A DNA stretch of 64,000 nucleotides, taken from NCBI GenBank assembly GCA_900540255.1, contig UQFE01000002.1, positions 1 through 64,000 on the forward strand, read 5' to 3'. The position numbers and the translations under genes were made by a program. Below, piece after piece: positions 6,954-15,573 of this stretch. Below the pieces are notes generated by a model, which saw only the letters and a list, made by a program, of their open reading frames with translations, had not been told where the DNA came from and made no database searches. This DNA comes from an uncultured Clostridium sp. (lineage in GTDB: Bacteria; Bacillota; Clostridia; Clostridiales; Clostridiaceae). Within the stretch, counting starts at the first letter, position 1; every line of letters begins with the position of its first letter.

Positions 6954-7158
6954 TCACACGTTATGTGTTATTTCTTCTAAAAAAATCTCATAAATACATT
7001 CATGACCAAAGTTAGCTTTGAATTTCTCCATAAAATTATACCTTGGATTTCTTAGTCCAAGTTCAACCTTAGAATAATAGCTCAGGGTATCCTAACTTTT
7101 TATCCATTTCTTTTTGAGTTAACTTTTTACTATTTATAAAATCTACTAAGAGAACCAT
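6954..7158 (-). pseudogene. Frameshifted XRE-type helix-turn-helix regulator
   Basis: On the minus strand a frame starting at ATG 7158 reads VDFINSKKLTQKEMDKKLGY, an XRE-like helix-turn-helix, and then stops. One base out of frame the sequence continues with YYSKVELGLRNP, the typical end of such a DNA-binding domain, through NFMEKFKANFGHECIYEIFLEE to a stop at 6954. A single 1-nt indel near 7085 explains the break. No good ribosome site precedes the ATG, so the N-terminus may also be lost. Such regulators usually sit beside the integrase of a phage or conjugative element, as here. Confidence 0.65.
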
Positions 7159-7284
7159 GAATATAAACATAATACAATTGAAGAAATGGCTACTATAGAA
7201 AATTTACCCATAGAACTTATTAAAATAAAGCTAAAATATATTTAATTTATGATAATATTGCATATACTAAACCGAGGTGATTAT

Positions 7285-8922
7285 ATGAAAATTGCTATTT
7301 ACTCAAGAAAAAGTAAATATACAGGAAAAGGTGATTCAATAGGTAACCAAATCCAAATGTGTAAGGACTATATAGAGACTCATTATATAAATAATGACCT
7401 TGAATATATCATTTATGAAGATGAAGGATTTTCTGGTGGAAATATAAACAGGCCAAGGTTCCAAAAGCTTCTTAGTGATATAAAAAAAGAAAAATTTGAT
7501 ATTTTAATCTGCTATAGGCTTGATAGAATTAGTAGAAATGTATCAGACTTCTCCACTACCTTAGAAGAGCTTCAAAGTTATGGAGTTGACTTTATAAGCA
7601 TTAAGGAACAATTTGATACAACTACTCCAATGGGAAGAGCTATGATATACATAGCTTCTGTATTTGCCCAACTGGAGCGTGAAACCATTGCTGAGCGTGT
7701 AAGGGATAATATGGTTGAACTAGCTAAGTCAGGAAAATGGTCTGGAGGTAGAACTCCACTTGGCTTTAATAGTGAAAGCTCCTCTTATATTGATGAAGAA
7801 GGTAATGAAAGAAAATTAGTTAAGCTTGTAAAAAATGATGAAGAACTACAATTAGTTAACTTAATTTATGATACCTATCTAAGAGAAGGATCATTACATA
7901 AGACAGAAGTTTACTTTGCTTCTCACAACATTAAATCAAATAGAAATATCCTTCTTGAAAAAACATCATTAAAGGTAATCTTAAGCAATCCTGTTTATGC
8001 AATAAGCTCCCCTGAACTTAAGAGGTGGCTTGAGGATGACGGATGGAATGTATATGGTGAACCTGATGGCAAACATAGCTATCTTAGCTACAATAAGACA
8101 AAGCAAGTAACTAGAAATGGAAAAACAACTAAAATATCAAATGATAAAGAAAATTGGATAGCTGCAATAAGTGATTGCCCTGGCATAATTGATACAGATA
8201 AATGGATTGCAGTCCAAGAGCAATTTAAGGGCAATAGAGGTTCCTTCCCTAAAAAGGCAAGAACCCACAATGCAAAACTTGTTGGAAAAATTTATTGTGC
8301 TCACTGTAATAACTACATGCAGGTAGTTCATGGAAATATAAAAAAAGATACAGGAAAAAGACAATTTTACTACTCCTGTTCATTAAAAAAGAAATCAAAA
8401 AGTGAACTATGCAAAAATAAAAATTTAAAGGTAGAAGAGATAGAGAATTTATTACTCCTAGAGCTAGAAAAACTAGGCAAAAATAAGAAAAGCTATATCC
8501 AAAGCTTAAAAAAGAAAAATGACGCAGTAAAGAAAAATAAAGATGTAAAACTAAAGCAAAGTGCAATTCAAAAAGATATGGATGCCAAACAAAAAATTCT
8601 AAACAATCTAGTAGATAAGTTAGCAGTTGCTGATGATATAGACGATATAATAATACAAAGAATACGAGCCACTAAAAATGAAATGCAAGAGTTACAACAA
8701 GAATTAGATAAAATCTCAAAAGAAATCGAAGATTCAAACTACAAGAAATTAGACCTAGACTTTATAGAAAGCTTGCTAGAAAAGTGTGCTGATATAAGAG
8801 AACTAGATTCTAATGAACAAAGACTCCTAATAGGTGTTTTAGTAGATAAGATTCTATGGGATGGTAATACTCAAGATGTAACAGTATATTTCATTGGAAG
8901 TGGAGACGTAAAAAAAAAGTAG
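7285..8922 (+). CDS. Large serine recombinase (integrase)
   Basis: This is a site-specific recombinase of 545 residues. The N-terminal resolvase domain (1-140) shows YSRKS with nucleophile Ser10, an RLDRISR segment and the FAQLERETIAERVRDN motif. A recombinase domain follows, then a zinc ribbon with Cys338, Cys341, Cys365 and Cys376, and a long Lys/Glu-rich coiled coil. This is the layout of phage and transposon integrases such as TndX. I chose ATG 7285 for GAGGTGATTAT before it. Its stop is 26 bp from a truncated oxidoreductase gene, consistent with the gene lying at the end of an element integrated there. It looks intact and may still be active even though its neighbourhood is decayed. Confidence 0.92.
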   Translation: MKIAIYSRKSKYTGKGDSIGNQIQMCKDYIETHYINNDLEYIIYEDEGFSGGNINRPRFQKLLSDIKKEKFDILICYRLDRISRNVSDFSTTLEELQSYGVDFISIKEQFDTTTPMGRAMIYIASVFAQLERETIAERVRDNMVELAKSGKWSGGRTPLGFNSESSSYIDEEGNERKLVKLVKNDEELQLVNLIYDTYLREGSLHKTEVYFASHNIKSNRNILLEKTSLKVILSNPVYAISSPELKRWLEDDGWNVYGEPDGKHSYLSYNKTKQVTRNGKTTKISNDKENWIAAISDCPGIIDTDKWIAVQEQFKGNRGSFPKKARTHNAKLVGKIYCAHCNNYMQVVHGNIKKDTGKRQFYYSCSLKKKSKSELCKNKNLKVEEIENLLLLELEKLGKNKKSYIQSLKKKNDAVKKNKDVKLKQSAIQKDMDAKQKILNNLVDKLAVADDIDDIIIQRIRATKNEMQELQQELDKISKEIEDSNYKKLDLDFIESLLEKCADIRELDSNEQRLLIGVLVDKILWDGNTQDVTVYFIGSGDVKKK

Positions 8923-8939
8923 ATTCTCTACTTCCAGAT

Positions 8940-8980
8940 TTATTCCAATTATTGCAAATCCAACCACACAGCATGTCCAG
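8940..8980. other. Candidate recombination junction (att site)
   Basis: Similarity to an intact oxidoreductase appears to end around 8970, 50 bp from the recombinase stop. Large serine recombinases usually lie beside one attachment junction, so the crossover point is inferred to be here. The other half of the target gene is not visible in the 8.9 kb to the left. Confidence 0.4.
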
Positions 8981-9755
8981 TATCTAACAACACTACATTT
9001 TCCGCAAATTCCTTTAATGCATATTGTTGACATACCTTAGTATTAAGCTTACCATAATTAATATCCTCAGCTGGAACCCTTAATACAACAACTCCATCCT
9101 TATCTAACTTATTCCTTATATCATCAGACAAACTTTCCTTAGCAAGTTTACAAGATCCAGAAAAAGCACCAAGTACATCATCATTTCTTTCTCCTTGAAT
9201 ATCAGAAACTCCACATCTTGCACTAATACTTATTCTTGGTCCAAAAGCAGGACATCTTAAAATACACATAGAGCATCCATTTCCATACCTTAAACAATTT
9301 CCCATTGGACCTGTAGTACCAGTAGTTTCTATAAATACATCTCCTTTAACATAGGTATAATCACTTAATAAAAGACCATTTATCTTATTATTTTCAAAAT
9401 CAACATCCATCACTCTTTTTTCCATATGGAGGTTTATTCCCTTTTCCCTTAAATAATCCCTTACCACTCCTTCGATTTTATTTACATCATATAAAGTTGC
9501 ATGTTTATGACCTGGAAAATCTATATCTTTATGTCTTGCACATTTATCAGTTAACTTAATTAAATCTCCACCACCTAAAGCAATTAATTCTTCTGCCGCT
9601 GTATAACGTCCATTATTTCTCATTATTCCGCCAACATTTCCAAGCCCAAGTAAAAGATCTGTTTTTTCATAAATATGGACTTCTGCCCCAGCTTTCTTTG
9701 CTGTTAAAGCTGCAGCACATCCAGCCCATCCTCCACCTATTATTATTACCTTCAT
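8949..9755 (-). CDS. FAD-dependent oxidoreductase, C-terminally truncated
   Basis: The N-terminus has a dinucleotide fold (VIIIGGGWAGCAAALTAKKAG, then VHIYEK) that binds FAD. A Cys-rich loop GNGCSMCILRCPAFGP lies near 160-175. The protein stops at 268 residues just after LLDTGHA, where I would expect further FAD-binding and C-terminal sequence. The last residues VWLDLQ look like read-through into foreign DNA. The break lies beside the serine recombinase, so insertion is the simplest cause. ATGA overlaps the stop of the upstream flavoprotein gene, so they form one operon and probably one redox complex. The truncated product is probably inactive. Confidence 0.75.
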   Translation of the reverse strand: MKVIIIGGGWAGCAAALTAKKAGAEVHIYEKTDLLLGLGNVGGIMRNNGRYTAAEELIALGGGDLIKLTDKCARHKDIDFPGHKHATLYDVNKIEGVVRDYLREKGINLHMEKRVMDVDFENNKINGLLLSDYTYVKGDVFIETTGTTGPMGNCLRYGNGCSMCILRCPAFGPRISISARCGVSDIQGERNDDVLGAFSGSCKLAKESLSDDIRNKLDKDGVVVLRVPAEDINYGKLNTKVCQQYALKEFAENVVLLDTGHAVWLDLQ

Positions 9756-10744
9756 ATTAATCTCCTCCCCTCAAATATAGCTCTTGGACTAGCCTGTACT
9801 TTACAAAATCTTTTTACTCTATGACCTGAAAATCTTGCTGTGCATGCTCCACAAACACCTTCTCCACAACACATTTTAAAATTATTACAACAAGATAAAT
9901 CAATATCTTGCCTTTCTAAAGAATCTAAATATTCTATAATATTGTAAGTTAATATATCTGCCCCTGCGATATGAACTAAAGATATATTATTATATTTAAC
10001 TATAGATTTAATAGCTACCTTAGCCTCAGGAGATAACTTTCCCTTTTCAATTAAATTCATTTCTTGAGGAACTATATTTAATTTATTTAACCATTCCATT
10101 ATATAAATGTCCTTAAAAGGTGATTTGTCTAATATTACAGTAACTTTATTTCCATTTTGCACAAGCCTTTGTACTACTGGAATCATAGGAGCCATTCCAA
10201 TGCCTCTTGCAATTACTAAAGTATCATTATCTTTTTGTTTTCCTATGTTTTTTAATCCAAATACTCCATTCCAATAAGGACCTCTAATAGTTATTAGTCC
10301 TCCTTTTTCAATATTTAATAATTGCTTTGTTTTAACGCCCCTTATTTCTATCATTATGGAAATAATATTTGTTTCAATATCAGATTCTAAAATAGAAATA
10401 GGAACATCAAAATAAACATCTTCATTACTTCTTATAAAAATAAAGCTTCCTGGTCTTGCTAAATCTATTACTAATTTATGTGGTGCTTCAAATTTAATTA
10501 AAAGAACATCATCTTGACACAACACTTTTTCACATACCTTGCAAGTATAAGTTTTTCTTTGCTCCTTAGCTTTATTACCATTATTATAAAGTTCTTGATA
10601 AATACAAACTCCTTTCCAATTTAGACAATCACAAAAATGACTTCCTTGTAATTGTGAACAAAGTATACATTCACCACTTTCAGCTAAATGACAAGGACAA
10701 AATTCAGAACCTGCATCTATACAATCAATTGTCTCCTTAAACAT
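9752..10744 (-). CDS. PyrK-like FAD/NAD-binding iron-sulfur reductase subunit
   Basis: This 330-residue protein has three parts. The N-terminus is Cys-rich (C8, C16, C18, C26, C29, C38, C40, C47), as if binding an extra metal cluster. The middle is a ferredoxin-reductase fold: a flavin-binding barrel (about 80-165) and an NAD-binding part with ARGIGMAPMIPVVQ near 190. The C-terminus has the CGEGVCGACTARF motif with a later FC, the [2Fe-2S] site of the dihydroorotate dehydrogenase electron-transfer subunit PyrK. It probably passes electrons from NADH to the FAD oxidoreductase encoded next. Loss of that partner's C-terminus may leave it without its normal acceptor. GGAGTCAAG precedes the start. 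Confidence 0.8.
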   Translation of the reverse strand: MFKETIDCIDAGSEFCPCHLAESGECILCSQLQGSHFCDCLNWKGVCIYQELYNNGNKAKEQRKTYTCKVCEKVLCQDDVLLIKFEAPHKLVIDLARPGSFIFIRSNEDVYFDVPISILESDIETNIISIMIEIRGVKTKQLLNIEKGGLITIRGPYWNGVFGLKNIGKQKDNDTLVIARGIGMAPMIPVVQRLVQNGNKVTVILDKSPFKDIYIMEWLNKLNIVPQEMNLIEKGKLSPEAKVAIKSIVKYNNISLVHIAGADILTYNIIEYLDSLERQDIDLSCCNNFKMCCGEGVCGACTARFSGHRVKRFCKVQASPRAIFEGRRLI

Positions 10745-10850
10745 CTTGACTCCTTAATTAATACTATACACTATATAGATTATTTCAATAAATTTGTTTT
10801 GTTACTATAAACCGCCCATTATATAAAATTTTCTACTTTTTAATATAATA

Positions 10851-10896
10851 AAAAAGCACACAATTATATGAATTAAAACATATAATTGTGTACTTT
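10851..10896 (-). terminator. Terminator of the permease gene
   Basis: CACAATTATATG (10859-10870) pairs with CATATAATTGTG (10879-10890), and the minus strand continues into a T-run. It lies immediately after the permease stop. Confidence 0.75.
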
Positions 10897-10898
10897 AA

Positions 10899-12239
10899 CT
10901 ATTCTAAACAACCTTCTATTGTTTTTTCAGTTTTTTTCCAGAATAAAATTGCTGCTAATATTATTGATAAACAAACAGCTGCATATAACCAAAATAATTG
11001 GTTACCCATGCTTCCAAATAATATTATTAATGATCCTATTATTGCTAATACAGGGTTTATTTTAGAGTTCCACACCCCAGTAATTTCACCTTTATTTCCT
11101 AGTTGAATTACTTTAACATATAAAAGGATATATAATGTATAACCCATTGCTATAGAAATTTCAGATATATCTGAATTTGGTAATAATTCAAACTTAGTTG
11201 TTAAATAATGAACAATAAACCAAACAAAACTTATAATAAATGCAACTATTGCAGAGTTAACTGGCATTAATAATTTTTCATTTATTTTGATTATTTTTTT
11301 TGATTTAGGGAACATATTTCTTAATGCTAAAGAATGTGGCAATCTAATCATCCCTAATATTAGCCCATTAATAGTACCCATAATTGAAATTATAACAAAT
11401 ATTAATACAATTTTTGCCCCCCAAGGACCTAATAAATTGTTTGCAGCTAAATCAACGTGTGCATCTCCTAAGCTCATAATTGTTTCTGGCCCGATATATA
11501 TACTTATTCCAATAAAATATAAAACATATACTATTAATATGAATATTGGAGCTATTATAAGTGCTTTTGGTAAATTTCTTTTTGAATCTTTTATTTCATG
11601 TGATATTGAAGTTGAAACAATCCATCCATCAAATGAAAATGCAATTGGTGCTATTGCCGCAATCCAACCTGTAGACTTCATTGCAGTAATATCACTTAAT
11701 GAAATATTACTTGTATCACCAAATATTAATCCAGCAATTGATATTAATACTAATGGTACAAGTTTCATTATTGTTGAAGCATTTTGGAATAAGCCTCCTA
11801 ACTTTGCTGATAAAGTATTCATTACAAATAAAAATATCATTATTAATAAACCAATTAACATTTGAATTTCTAATGTTCCTTCAATTCCAAATAAGATACA
11901 TATATAAATTCCAGCAACCCAAGAAACTACTGATATTAATGTTGGAAAATATAAAAATGTTTGAAACCATCCAAAAGCACATGAAGTAGATTTATTATAA
12001 TATTCTTCTGCATATGAAATTAATCCACCTTCCTTTGAACTTCGTGATGCTAATTGTGATATAGTTAAACTTCCAAATATTATAGCTATAGCTGCTATAA
12101 AAAATACTAATACCCCTAAAGCTATACTTCCACCGGTAGCAATAAGAATATTATCACTTTTAAAGAATATTCCTGATCCTATAACAATTCCAACTATCAT
12201 TGTTATGGCAGTAAATAATCCATATTCGTTTTTTTTCAT
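10899..12239 (-). CDS. APC family amino acid permease
   Basis: This 446-residue integral membrane protein has about 12 hydrophobic segments. The start EYGLFTAITMIVGIVIGSGIF contains the Gly-rich GSGIF motif of TM1 in amino acid-polyamine-organocation transporters, and IAFSFDGW lies in TM6. It probably takes up or exchanges an amino acid with protons or by antiport; the substrate is not predictable. ATG 12239 is preferred because GGGAGG lies 7 bases upstream; an upstream TTG overlaps that site. It is a single-gene unit with its own terminator, and a 31-bp palindrome lies upstream (12291-12321). Confidence 0.88.
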   Translation of the reverse strand: MKKNEYGLFTAITMIVGIVIGSGIFFKSDNILIATGGSIALGVLVFFIAAIAIIFGSLTISQLASRSSKEGGLISYAEEYYNKSTSCAFGWFQTFLYFPTLISVVSWVAGIYICILFGIEGTLEIQMLIGLLIMIFLFVMNTLSAKLGGLFQNASTIMKLVPLVLISIAGLIFGDTSNISLSDITAMKSTGWIAAIAPIAFSFDGWIVSTSISHEIKDSKRNLPKALIIAPIFILIVYVLYFIGISIYIGPETIMSLGDAHVDLAANNLLGPWGAKIVLIFVIISIMGTINGLILGMIRLPHSLALRNMFPKSKKIIKINEKLLMPVNSAIVAFIISFVWFIVHYLTTKFELLPNSDISEISIAMGYTLYILLYVKVIQLGNKGEITGVWNSKINPVLAIIGSLIILFGSMGNQLFWLYAAVCLSIILAAILFWKKTEKTIEGCLE

Positions 12240-12290
12240 TTTCTTTCCTCCCAATGTTTTTCCGAATATTTTTCTTCTGTTATATCTAAG

Positions 12291-12321
12291 ATTATTCTAA
12301 TATAAATAATATTAGAATAAT
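12291..12321. promoter_or_regulatory. Palindrome upstream of the permease gene
   Basis: ATTATTCTAATAT and ATATTAGAATAAT form a perfect 13-bp inverted repeat with a 5-bp centre, about 52 bp upstream of the permease start. The minus strand has no T-run after it, so an operator is more likely than a terminator. Confidence 0.4.
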
Positions 12322-12458
12322 TTTTTAAGTTTCTATTAATATAACATGCAAATATAATTTAGTAAACAAATAATAAAACTTTTTTCAAAAAAATTTTTAT
12401 CATTTTTATTTTTTTACACTATAGTTAATTTAATTATTATTTTTGATATTTTTTTAAA

Positions 12459-13067
12459 TCATTTAAATATTTCTTCACCATTAATAATAAAGTTTTGTAA
12501 TGCCATAAAGAACTTTATATCACATCTTTCATTACTATTTAATATTTTTATTGCATCTTCTTTAGATAATAATATAGTTTCTATATCTTCATCTTCTTCT
12601 AAATTTTCTGTAGATATTTTTCCAGAACATGTACAATAAACTAAAGCTACAGATTCATCTGTCATTCCTGGAGATAAATAAAGCTTATTTCCTATCTTAT
12701 TTTCTATTACCTCTTCTAGTTTTAATCCTGTTTCTTCTTTTAACTCTCTTTCAACTGTTGAAATTATATCATCATTATTATCTATTAGCCCTGCTGGAAG
12801 TTCATAAACATAATTATTTAAAGGAACTCTAAATTGTTTAATTGCAACTAACTTCTTTTCCTCTTTATGATAAGCTAAGATAACAACAGCATCCATTTTA
12901 TCTTCTTTTCCTTGAAAAAACTGTTCCTCTAATGCTTCCTTGCTTTTTCTTGTAGCAATTGTCCAAGTCTTTTCTTTTCCACCTTTATTTATATAATCTG
13001 CATTATATAAACTCAAAAAATTTGTTTTTGCTAATACTTTTAAATCTTTTACTATAGTTTTACTCAA
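12459..13067 (-). CDS. Nudix hydrolase (ADP-ribose pyrophosphatase-like)
   Basis: This protein of about 202 residues has a Nudix fold. The box is AGLIDNNDDIISTVERELKEETGL, with the catalytic RELKEETG core intact and the first Glu replaced by Asp. A preceding VYELPAG motif and the KQFRVPLN strand are typical of ADP-ribose and sugar-nucleotide pyrophosphatases. The TTG at 13067 is favoured since GGAGG lies 8 bases upstream. An ATG five codons earlier has the GGAGG after it and no ribosome site of its own. In clostridia a Nudix gene often lies in the spo0A-spoIIM region; here it sits by itself between dacF-like and permease genes. Confidence 0.85.
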   Translation of the reverse strand: MSKTIVKDLKVLAKTNFLSLYNADYINKGGKEKTWTIATRKSKEALEEQFFQGKEDKMDAVVILAYHKEEKKLVAIKQFRVPLNNYVYELPAGLIDNNDDIISTVERELKEETGLKLEEVIENKIGNKLYLSPGMTDESVALVYCTCSGKISTENLEEDEDIETILLSKEDAIKILNSNERCDIKFFMALQNFIINGEEIFK

Positions 13068-13150
13068 AACACTTTCCTCCATTTTTAAATACTTAACATA
13101 TATTTTTCAATATCTATATAGTTATTTTATACCATATTTATATACATTAA

Positions 13151-13177
13151 AAGAAAAAAGCACTAATTATTAGTGCC
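13151..13177 (-). terminator. Terminator of the dacF-like gene
   Basis: GCACTAA and TTAGTGC form a 7-bp stem overlapping the stop codon, followed on the minus strand by TTTTTTCTTTT. Confidence 0.7.
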
Positions 13178-14344
13178 TTCTAATTGAAATAATTTTTCAA
13201 ATTCTCTTTGTGAAATATCTTTATCACAAATTAATGCCTTTTTTAATAGTTCATCTCCACTATTATTTAATGCAATTTTCCCTATTATATCTCCATTTTT
13301 TTTATCTAATAAAGTATTAAATACTTCAACTTCCACAGAACCTTCACCTTTAAAACCATATTCAAAATCTGTATCTTGAATTATAGTTCCCAAATTTATA
13401 AATTCTGATGACTTTAAAACATCTTTCATATTATCTGCTTTAAAGCAATAATTATCTATAACATATTTATAAATTTGTTCTGTAACATTCCATCTATCAC
13501 TACAATTTAAAACAACTATTACAATATTTCTTCCTGCATGTTTAATAGATGAAACTAAGCATTTTCCTGCTTGACCTGTATATCCTGTCTTTACGCCATT
13601 TGCTTCTGGAATTTTATACAAAATTTTATTTATATTATTATAATCCCTTGTAAATCCAGAATTATCTTTTAATATAGTTTTTGTTCCACATATTTCACAA
13701 AATGTTTTATTTTCCATTGCCTTTGTAGTTAATAAAGCTAAATCATAGGCACATGTATAATGCTTTGGACTATCTAATCCATGAGGACTTTCAAAATGAG
13801 AATTAATTAATCCTAAGCTTCTTGCATAGTCATTCATAATATTAGCAAATCCTTCTATACTTCCCCCTATATCTTCTGCAATTGCAATAGCTGCATCATT
13901 GCCAGACTTGTATAATAGTCCATATAATAATTCTCTTAATTTTATTTTTTCTCCTGCAGCATATTTAACTTTTGAGCCTCTTATAGATGATGCATTTTTG
14001 CTTATTGTTACTTCTTTATCTAAATTTCCTTGAGTTATGGCAATCAAGGCTGTAAGGATTTTTGTTGTACTTGCCATTGGTACTATTTCATCTGCATTTT
14101 GTTCAAATAAAACTTGCTTTGTCTTACTATCCATTGCTATGGCACATCTTGCATTAACTCTAATACTATTTAATAAATTTTCTATATTAACATCATCTGT
14201 ATTATAATCATCATCTTCTTCAATTATAGCTAAATCATTATCCTCATCTTCTTCAAAACTTTGTGCATAAACACAATAACCAAATAAATCTGTTAAAATA
14301 AAAAACAAACTTAAAGTTACTCCTAGGATTTTAAAATTTTTCAT
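13163..14344 (-). CDS. D-alanyl-D-alanine carboxypeptidase (penicillin-binding protein, DacF/PBP5 type)
   Basis: This enzyme trims the terminal D-Ala from peptidoglycan stem peptides outside the cell. It has an N-terminal signal sequence (FKILGVTLSLFFILTDLFG) and then an acidic stretch. The serine-peptidase motifs are SxxK in MASTTKIL, SGN in YKSGNDAAIA and KTG in GVKTGYTGQAG. A C-terminal beta domain is shorter than in PBP5. ATG 14344 is preferred for GGAG 8 bases upstream. It is monocistronic and divergent from the DUF2953-gerW pair. A second protein of this family is encoded at 24482. The acidic insert before the catalytic domain is unusual for the family. Confidence 0.9.
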   Translation of the reverse strand: MKNFKILGVTLSLFFILTDLFGYCVYAQSFEEDEDNDLAIIEEDDDYNTDDVNIENLLNSIRVNARCAIAMDSKTKQVLFEQNADEIVPMASTTKILTALIAITQGNLDKEVTISKNASSIRGSKVKYAAGEKIKLRELLYGLLYKSGNDAAIAIAEDIGGSIEGFANIMNDYARSLGLINSHFESPHGLDSPKHYTCAYDLALLTTKAMENKTFCEICGTKTILKDNSGFTRDYNNINKILYKIPEANGVKTGYTGQAGKCLVSSIKHAGRNIVIVVLNCSDRWNVTEQIYKYVIDNYCFKADNMKDVLKSSEFINLGTIIQDTDFEYGFKGEGSVEVEVFNTLLDKKNGDIIGKIALNNSGDELLKKALICDKDISQREFEKLFQLEGTNN

Positions 14345-14477
14345 TTGTATCACTCCTATTTTCTCCTTACATGTCTAGTATTTTCATTATCTAAAAATTT
14401 TAAACCTATTTATTAAATTTTTATGATTTATATTTAAAATTTATGGCAATACTAAAAAAGATTAGGAGAGGGTAATT

Positions 14478-15059
14478 ATGCATATTCTTATAATTATTGT
14501 TGTTATAGTATTAATTTTCTTTATTCCAATTCCTCTTAGTTTTCACTTATATATTTCTAAAGATAAGTTTTATATAAAATTTTATAGTTTAAATTTATTA
14601 TCTAATGAAGATGGAATAATAAGAAACTTAATTAATAAAAAAAAATTAAACAAACTAGAAGAAAAGAAAACTAAAAAAACAATAGAAAATAATGATGATA
14701 ATGACTCTTCCAATAAAAAAGTTAAATCTAAAGAAATATCATTAAAAAAACTTTATAACAACCTTATTCATAATAAGTTTAAGCCTACTTTAAACTTTAA
14801 TAGCACAACTATTTATTCACTTGGTGATGCTGCTAATACTGCTATTGCCTTTGGATTGCTTTATAATCTTAACCCACTGCTATTAAATATATTTTCTATT
14901 ATCTTTAAGGTGAAAAAATATAAAAATGATTTTAAGCCTGTTTTTAAGGATAAAATACTTTTTGAACTTACTTTAAACAGTATAATTACCTTTAATTTAG
15001 CTAAAATTATTTATATATGTTTTATTATTTTAAAATCATTTAATAAAAATAGGAGGTGA
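14478..15059 (+). CDS. DUF2953 family protein (YtfI-like)
   Basis: The protein has 193 residues with an N-terminal membrane segment (HILIIIVVIVLIFFIPIPLS), a Lys/Glu/Asn-rich middle at about 55-90 and a C-terminal part with TIYSLGDAANTAIAFGLLYN. This fits the DUF2953 family, whose gene usually precedes gerW (ytfJ), as here. The function is unknown but the linkage suggests a sporulation role. GGAGAGGG precedes the ATG. Its last codons AGG AGG TGA also form the ribosome site of the next gene, so translation is likely coupled. Confidence 0.75.
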   Translation: MHILIIIVVIVLIFFIPIPLSFHLYISKDKFYIKFYSLNLLSNEDGIIRNLINKKKLNKLEEKKTKKTIENNDDNDSSNKKVKSKEISLKKLYNNLIHNKFKPTLNFNSTTIYSLGDAANTAIAFGLLYNLNPLLLNIFSIIFKVKKYKNDFKPVFKDKILFELTLNSIITFNLAKIIYICFIILKSFNKNRR

Positions 15060-15084
15060 ATCCCTTTATATTGGGATTATTATG
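15051..15084 (+). promoter_or_regulatory. Distant ribosome site with bridging hairpin before gerW
   Basis: AGGAGGTG (15051-15058) is 23 bases from the ATG at 15082, too far for normal use. AATCCC (15059-15064) and GGGATT (15073-15078) between them can form a 6-bp hairpin, which would bring the ribosome site close to the start. The ribosome site overlaps the stop codon of the preceding gene. Confidence 0.55.
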
Positions 15085-15498
15085 GCTGATAAACATGAAT
15101 TAGAAAATTTGATGAGAAGTACTATGGAGAATTTACGAGATATGATAGATGTTAACACTGTGGTTGGAGATGTAGTCGAAACTAGTGATGGAACTTCTAT
15201 TGTTCCTATTTCTAAGGTTACTTTTGGTTTTGCTTCTGGAGGAAGTGAATTTGGAGAACATGTAGCTATAAGAAATGGTGATGAGAACTATCCATTTGGT
15301 GGTGGTTCTGGTGCTGGTGTTAGTGTAAAACCAATAGCATTTCTAATTGTAAAAGATAGTTCTGTAAGATTACAACCTATTGATTATGATACTACTGTTG
15401 ATAGAATTGTTGATTCCGTTCCTCAATTTATAGACTTAATTAAAGGTCTGTTTAATAAAAAAGATTCTACAGAAAAGAATGATGATTTAGATTTATAA
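15082..15498 (+). CDS. gerW: GerW family sporulation protein (YtfJ)
   Basis: The 138-residue protein matches GerW/YtfJ: a helical N-terminus (ENLMRSTMENLRDMIDVNTV), the VTFGFASGGSEFG strand, a Gly-rich GGGSGAGVSVKPIAFLIV core and an acidic tail. In Bacillus it is made in the forespore and is needed for normal germination of spores; that role is carried over by family. It is cotranscribed with the DUF2953 gene. The start has an unusual hairpin-bridged ribosome site. A hairpin terminator follows. Confidence 0.88.
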   Translation: MADKHELENLMRSTMENLRDMIDVNTVVGDVVETSDGTSIVPISKVTFGFASGGSEFGEHVAIRNGDENYPFGGGSGAGVSVKPIAFLIVKDSSVRLQPIDYDTTVDRIVDSVPQFIDLIKGLFNKKDSTEKNDDLDL

Positions 15499-15502
15499 AA
15501 TT

Positions 15503-15545
15503 AAAAGCTGTACCAAATATTAATTAAATTTGATACAGCTTTTCT
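15503..15545. terminator. Bidirectional terminator between gerW and scpB
   Basis: AAAAGCTGTACCAAAT pairs with ATTTGATACAGCTTTT, with T-runs on both sides, between two convergent genes. Confidence 0.8.
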
Positions 15546-15573
15546 CTTTATTAAAATAAACTTATAAATTGAT

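Noticed and set aside
11287..11865. 192-codon open frame on the plus strand inside the permease gene
   Set aside because: It is antisense to a well-supported membrane transporter and has no ribosome site or family match.
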